NCBI GenBank assembly: GCA_030693105.1
Contig: JAUYBK010000127.1
Location: 1 to 10,145 of the forward strand
Direction: 5' to 3'
From: Methanobacteriaceae archaeon
Lineage (GTDB): Archaea > Methanobacteriota > Methanobacteria > Methanobacteriales > Methanobacteriaceae
Length of the DNA stretch: 10,145 bases
The position numbers and the translations under genes were made by a program. The notes under the pieces are model-generated. The model saw only the letters and a program-made list of their open reading frames with translations, was not told the origin of the DNA and made no database searches. Of this stretch, positions 6,770 to 10,145 are shown piece after piece. Numbering within the stretch: the first letter of the stretch is position 1; each line of letters opens with the position of its first letter.

Positions 6770-6792
6770 CCCAGACCGTTGCACGGTCTGGG
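6770..6792. repeat. Perfect 10-bp hairpin inside the transposase remnant
   Basis: CCCAGACCGT (6770-6779) and ACGGTCTGGG (6783-6792) are perfect complements around a 3-nt TGC loop. It lies in transposase coding sequence (DRATVW on the minus strand) and has no T-tract, so it is not called a terminator. Confidence 0.75.
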
Positions 6793-7057
6793 ATAATTTC
6801 TGGAAACCCTAAAAACTTTCTAAAAGAAATACGGCCTGTAGCTTGTCTTTCCAACTCCGGATCCGACAAACCATACCAAGATTGCAAAACCAACATCTTG
6901 ATCATGACAACTTCATCATTATTAGGCCTACCACCACGTTCAGTGCGATTATTATACATTTCACGAATGATCGGCCTGAAAACCTCCCAATCAATAAGAG
7001 GTTCAATTTCAGCTATTTATCACCCAACCGTTACACACGAACGTACTCCTTATTCAT

Positions 7058-7378
7058 GAGATAATCATTAAACGACTTAATACTACTCATATAAGCCCAA
7101 TAAGATATAAATTTATCGTAACCCCAATATGGACTCACAAAACAGAGAATAACATAAACCAACAATCATAAAACTCAAAAAAATCAAAAAGTTTATAGAA
7201 ATTCTCTTGATTAAAATTTCAAATATTAAGATCCAATCTAGTAGTATTAAACTTTCCCTTATTTTAGGACATTTTATAGGGGTTCCGGAACAAATCATAG
7301 TTACTGTATCATGAAGCCTCATTAGAGATATTACAGATATTACCTATCATCATTCGAGATATTTTTTAAGGTGTTTTA
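7058..7378. other. AT-rich intergenic stretch between the IS remnant and the mutase gene
   Basis: No gene is supported here; a 69-codon minus-strand frame (7113-7322) resembles nothing recognised. Upstream of the mutase gene are TTTATAGG (7273-7280), a possible TATA box, directly followed by a 10-bp palindrome GTTCCGGAAC (7282-7291), and a tandem 9-bp repeat AGATATTAC (7326-7334, 7335-7343). These could form the promoter/operator of the mutase gene, which needs its own promoter now that the IS remnant separates it from the upstream genes. Confidence 0.4.
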
Positions 7379-8674
7379 ATGCCGTTATACGTTAAGGAAA
7401 TACGCGGAGTTGTAAATTCAGAGATTGTTAATGAGTTTGCTTCTAATCTGGGAACTTCCATTGGAAATTTTATCGGTTCACGTAGCACCGTGGTTGTAGG
7501 TAGGGACATGGGAGATCCTTCGCAGATGATTAAACGTTCGATTTCGTCTGGATTGATGGCAGCTGGAATAAATGTATTAGATTTTGGAATAGCCCCTATA
7601 CCCGCTATTAATTATGGTAAGGAATTATACGGCGCTAAAGCGGCGGTCACTGTCACAGCATCACATATAAGGCCGGATGATATTACTATCAAGATATTCA
7701 GTGATCATGATATTCCTTTGGAACAAAGGCATATCGAACGGGTTCATTGGAATGATATAGGTCGCCTTACCTATGTTCATGATTATAAGGAAGCGTACAC
7801 CCTTACTCTTTTAGACAATATTGATGTAGAGCTAATCAAATCGCGGTTTCCTAAAATTGTTATAGATTGTTCAAATGGTATAATGACGTCATTCACCCCT
7901 GCTACACTCTTAAACAAGTTGGAATGTGAAACCATCATCACTGGATCAGATCATTCAGGAAAAATATATAGATTTCCACAACCAAGCCCCGAAACCCTTT
8001 CTCTAATTTGTGAACTGGTAAAGACCACAGGTTCAGATATGGGCATTGCAATAGACAATGATAGAGATCGGGTTGTTTTTATAGATGAAACGGGGAATAT
8101 CCTACGCGATCAGACTGTTTTGGCAATCTTTGCCAGAGAAGCTTTAAAAGAAAATCCGGGCGGGGTGGTGGTAACTTCTGTGGTGGCGTCAATGTCTTTG
8201 GACGATGTTGTATCTGAAAACAATGGAAAGTTGATAAAATCAGCTTTAGACTTGGTTTTAAACGATACTCTTGATGAAAATGCTATTTTTGGAGGGGATG
8301 AACCCGGAATGTACGTATTCCCCCAAGTTAACATGTCTTTTGACGCTATCTATGCATCCATAAAAATGTTGGAAATTATTTGTAAAAGTGGTAAGACCCT
8401 TTCAAATCTTGCTGCAGATATAAAAGAATATCATAGGAACGTATTTTCAGTGGAATGTGAGCATACCCAAAAAGCAGCGGTTATAGATTCTTTGAAAAAA
8501 TATTATGAAGGTAAAGGAGATTTGACTTTAGTTGATGGTTTACGGGTTGATTTGGGTGATTCTATAGTAATCGTAAGGCCATCAAGATTTGACCCATTAA
8601 TAAGAGTATATTTGGAGGCCAAATCTCCAGAAAAATTACAAATATTGATCCAGGAAGTAAATAAACTTATTTAG
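7379..8674 (+). CDS. Divergent phosphoglucomutase/phosphomannomutase-family protein
   Basis: A 431-residue alpha-D-phosphohexomutase-fold protein; the family interconverts hexose 6- and 1-phosphates in the cytoplasm. Four loops are recognisable but altered: phosphoserine loop TASHIRPDD (Ser95; usual TASHNP), metal loop DNDRDR (226-231; three Asp and the Arg kept), sugar loop GGDEPG (305-310; usual GGExSG) and C-terminal phosphate loop RPSRFDPLIRVY (400-411; usual RPSGTEPxxRVY). The essential Ser and Mg ligands are kept, so activity is likely, but the sugar and phosphate loops suggest a distinct substrate or subfamily. ATG is preceded by AAGGTG (7368-7373) at 5 nt. Upstream of otsA it would most simply make glucose 1-phosphate for the nucleotidyltransferase; phosphomannomutase or another sugar-phosphate mutase are alternatives. 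Confidence 0.85.
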   Translation: MPLYVKEIRGVVNSEIVNEFASNLGTSIGNFIGSRSTVVVGRDMGDPSQMIKRSISSGLMAAGINVLDFGIAPIPAINYGKELYGAKAAVTVTASHIRPDDITIKIFSDHDIPLEQRHIERVHWNDIGRLTYVHDYKEAYTLTLLDNIDVELIKSRFPKIVIDCSNGIMTSFTPATLLNKLECETIITGSDHSGKIYRFPQPSPETLSLICELVKTTGSDMGIAIDNDRDRVVFIDETGNILRDQTVLAIFAREALKENPGGVVVTSVVASMSLDDVVSENNGKLIKSALDLVLNDTLDENAIFGGDEPGMYVFPQVNMSFDAIYASIKMLEIICKSGKTLSNLAADIKEYHRNVFSVECEHTQKAAVIDSLKKYYEGKGDLTLVDGLRVDLGDSIVIVRPSRFDPLIRVYLEAKSPEKLQILIQEVNKLI

Positions 8675-8700
8675 GGGCTATGATTATATTTTTAGAACTA

Positions 8701-8707
8701 TTTATAA
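8701..8707 (+). promoter_or_regulatory. Possible internal TATA box ahead of otsA
   Basis: TTTATAA lies 72 bp before the otsA start, in the 104-bp gap after the mutase gene. It would start transcription near 8730 and give a ~50-nt leader. Read-through from the mutase gene is equally possible. Confidence 0.25.
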
Positions 8708-8778
8708 GGTTAGATGGCTTTGACGGAACATTAATCGTAATCTAAAATCAGGTCTAGTAAGTTAGTAGGGGGACTATT

Positions 8779-10145
8779 ATGGTAAATGATCCCAGATCTA
8801 GAATTGAAAGTTTTTTGGCGGATAAAAACCTTATAATAGCATCAAACCGGGGCCCAGTAGAATTTCAAAAGGATGAAAAAGGAAAAATAACAATGAAAAG
8901 GGGGGCGGGGGGACTGGTATCTACCTTACTTCCGCTGATGGAAACGGTTAATGGAACCTGGGTGGCTAGTGCCATGTCACTGGTGGATGCGGAGGTTGCC
9001 GGGAAATATCCGGAAAACCGAGTGCCCATAACCGAGGATGACTTTAAGTTTTGGGTTCCTTTTGTGGTGGTGGATAAGGAGAGGTACGAGTACTTTTACA
9101 GTGTGATCAGCAACCCTCTGTTATGGTTTGTCCAGCACTACATGTGGAATACTCCTTACACTCCTGAAATCGATGAAAATATTCATAAAGCATGGAAAAC
9201 AGGATACGAGTATGTTAATAAACTGTTTTCTCGTAAAATCATCGAAGAAGCTAACCGTAATGAAAAAAAGCCCCTAATAATCATTCAGGATTACCATTTA
9301 TACCTTTGCCCTTCCTTTATTCGAAAAGAATTAGGCGACATCTTTTTAAGCCAATTCATCCATATTCCCTGGCCGCAGCCAGATTACTTCAGTTTAATTC
9401 CTCAATACATGGAAGAAGCTATAATTAAAGGCATTTTGTCTAATAACATTGTAGGATTTCATATAGCAAAATATGCAACCAACTTCATGATGACCTGTGA
9501 GAAATATGCAGAACGAGTGGATTATGATCGAGGAGTGGTGTACTTCGAAGGTCGTGAGGTTTATATTAAAAATTATCCCATATCGGTCGATGATGTGGGG
9601 ATCAAAGAATTTTCCGAATCAGATGAAGTGAAAAAAAAAGAAAAATTAGTCAAAGAGATCAAAGGTGACAACTTACTTATTTACCGTACAGACCGGTCAG
9701 ATCTAAGTAAAAATATTATTAGAGGATTTAAAGCCTACGACCTTTTTTTAGATAAATATCCTGAATTCAGGGGCAAGGTGAAATTTTTAACCACAGGTAA
9801 GCCCACCAGACAGCAAATAAAGGAATATCGAGATTATCATGCGGAAATAATGAAATTAATTGGCCAAATCAACTCTAAACATCTTAAAAACCAATGGAAA
9901 CCCATTGAATATATATTCAAAGCTGACTATGCACTGGTATCTGCGGCGTTTAAAAATTATGACTGTCTCCTGGTAAATCCCATAGCGGACGGCATGAATA
10001 TAGTGCCTAAAGAGGCATCAGTTATTAACAAGAACAACGGGGTCCTTATACTATCTGAAAAAGCAGGATGTTACGAAGAATTAGGGGAATACTCTCTGAA
10101 TGTAAATCCATTCGACGTATCCCAAACAGCTGACGCCATTTATGA
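8779..10145 (+). CDS. otsA: Trehalose-6-phosphate synthase (GT20), 3' end cut off
   Basis: The first 455 residues, continuing past the right edge. GT20 enzymes transfer glucose from an NDP-glucose to glucose 6-phosphate, giving trehalose 6-phosphate. The ligands known from E. coli OtsA are present: SNRGP (Arg24) and GAGGL (42-46) in the N-loop, NPLLWFVQHY (112-121), QDYHL (Asp171), FIHIPWP (193-199), DRSDLSK (Arg306, Lys311), PTRQQIKEY (Arg344), and ADGMNIVPKE (Asp404, Glu412). The usual DRLDYxKG nucleotide-sugar loop is changed to DRSDLSKN, and HIPFP to HIPWP, so this is a divergent archaeal form. ATG is preceded by AGGGGGA (8767-8773) at 5 nt. With otsB and the nucleotidyltransferase it forms the trehalose branch; nucleotide preference cannot be read from sequence. 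A related GT20 glucosyl-phosphate transferase, such as a glucosylglycerol-phosphate synthase, is the main alternative. Confidence 0.9.
   Translation, partial: MVNDPRSRIESFLADKNLIIASNRGPVEFQKDEKGKITMKRGAGGLVSTLLPLMETVNGTWVASAMSLVDAEVAGKYPENRVPITEDDFKFWVPFVVVDKERYEYFYSVISNPLLWFVQHYMWNTPYTPEIDENIHKAWKTGYEYVNKLFSRKIIEEANRNEKKPLIIIQDYHLYLCPSFIRKELGDIFLSQFIHIPWPQPDYFSLIPQYMEEAIIKGILSNNIVGFHIAKYATNFMMTCEKYAERVDYDRGVVYFEGREVYIKNYPISVDDVGIKEFSESDEVKKKEKLVKEIKGDNLLIYRTDRSDLSKNIIRGFKAYDLFLDKYPEFRGKVKFLTTGKPTRQQIKEYRDYHAEIMKLIGQINSKHLKNQWKPIEYIFKADYALVSAAFKNYDCLLVNPIADGMNIVPKEASVINKNNGVLILSEKAGCYEELGEYSLNVNPFDVSQTADAIY

Larger units (their letters stand above)
6138..7057 (-). pseudogene. IS5-type (DDE) transposase remnant, decayed insertion sequence
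   Basis: Reading the minus strand from ATG 7057, a transposase can be reassembled across frames: MNKEYVRV, stop, RLGDK, then AEIEPLIDWEVF and an N-terminal domain (ERGGRPNNDEVVMIKMLVLQ, PDRATVWAFRERLSE). The catalytic core follows, with first Asp in VIQDATFITTD, second Asp in VYRDRGYFG and Glu in GERPYAVIKNIF, so the DDE triad is recognisable. Damage: stops at 7031-7033, 7013-7015, 6566-6568 (where TGG would give Trp), 6538-6540, 6379-6381 and 6219-6221, plus frame shifts near 7013, 6725-6750 and 6325. A relic TATA run (minus strand, ~7102-7118) lies ahead of the ATG. No convincing terminal inverted repeats or target duplication were found, so the element ends are unknown. It is immobile by itself and separates the two halves of the trehalose cluster. 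Confidence 0.85.

Noticed and set aside
6770..6792. Strong 10-bp hairpin considered as a terminator or attachment site.
   Set aside because: It encodes part of a recognisable transposase and lacks a T-tract; no second copy was seen in the window.
6733..7064. Two overlapping plus-strand open frames of 108 and 73 codons.
   Set aside because: They lie opposite the N-terminal part of the transposase remnant, whose minus-strand reading is clearly the real one.
6070..7145. Possible terminal inverted repeats of the IS remnant (TAGTTTCCATTTTT near 6088 against GAGTCCATATTGG on the minus strand near 7130).
   Set aside because: The match is short, gapped and AT-rich; it does not support defined element ends.
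7113..7322. Minus-strand hydrophobic 69-codon frame that might be a small membrane protein.
   Set aside because: No ribosome-binding site, composition typical of translated AT-rich spacer, and it runs through the probable promoter of the mutase gene.

Overview
The window most likely comes from a methanogenic archaeon, probably of the Methanobacteriales (Methanobacterium-like). This rests on four things: a MsvR-type regulator (winged helix plus V4R domain, a family confined to methanogens); the remnant of an F420H2 oxidase gene divergent from it; GGTG/GGAGG ribosome-binding sites that fit the archaeal 16S 3' end; and AT-rich TATA-type promoters. The assignment is inferred from gene content, not from a marker-gene comparison.

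Left part (1-2454), redox defence. A MetX/alpha-beta hydrolase gene is cut by the left edge and runs tail-to-tail into msvR (minus strand). Upstream of msvR is a divergent promoter: one TATA-like element flanked on both sides by pairs of TTCGT(A/T)-type operator sites. On the plus strand the promoter faces what should be the F420H2 oxidase gene (fpaA). Here fpaA is a 334-bp wreck that keeps only the first ~64 and last ~46 codons, spread over several reading frames. A complete rubrerythrin gene follows 17 bp later. In Methanothermobacter the equivalent MsvR-controlled operon is fpaA-rlp-rub, so this genome has lost the oxygen-reducing enzyme and the rubredoxin-like protein at this locus but kept regulator, operators and rubrerythrin.

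Middle (2455-2753) is non-coding and rich in inverted repeats, ending in a hairpin plus T-tract.

Right part (2754-10145), a sugar cluster on the plus strand: GalT/HIT-like nucleotidylyltransferase, trehalose-6-phosphate phosphatase (otsB), a sugar-1-phosphate nucleotidyltransferase with a C-terminal beta-helix, then (after an insertion) a divergent phosphohexomutase and trehalose-6-phosphate synthase (otsA, cut by the right edge). Together these could take glucose-6-phosphate to glucose-1-phosphate, NDP-glucose, trehalose-6-phosphate and trehalose, a compatible solute. The GalT-like protein is the unexplained member. This part looks more AT-rich by eye than the left part.

Between the nucleotidyltransferase and mutase genes (5959-7378) lies a dead IS5-type transposase on the minus strand, with several stops and frameshifts, in AT-rich DNA. 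No RNA genes or CRISPR arrays were seen.
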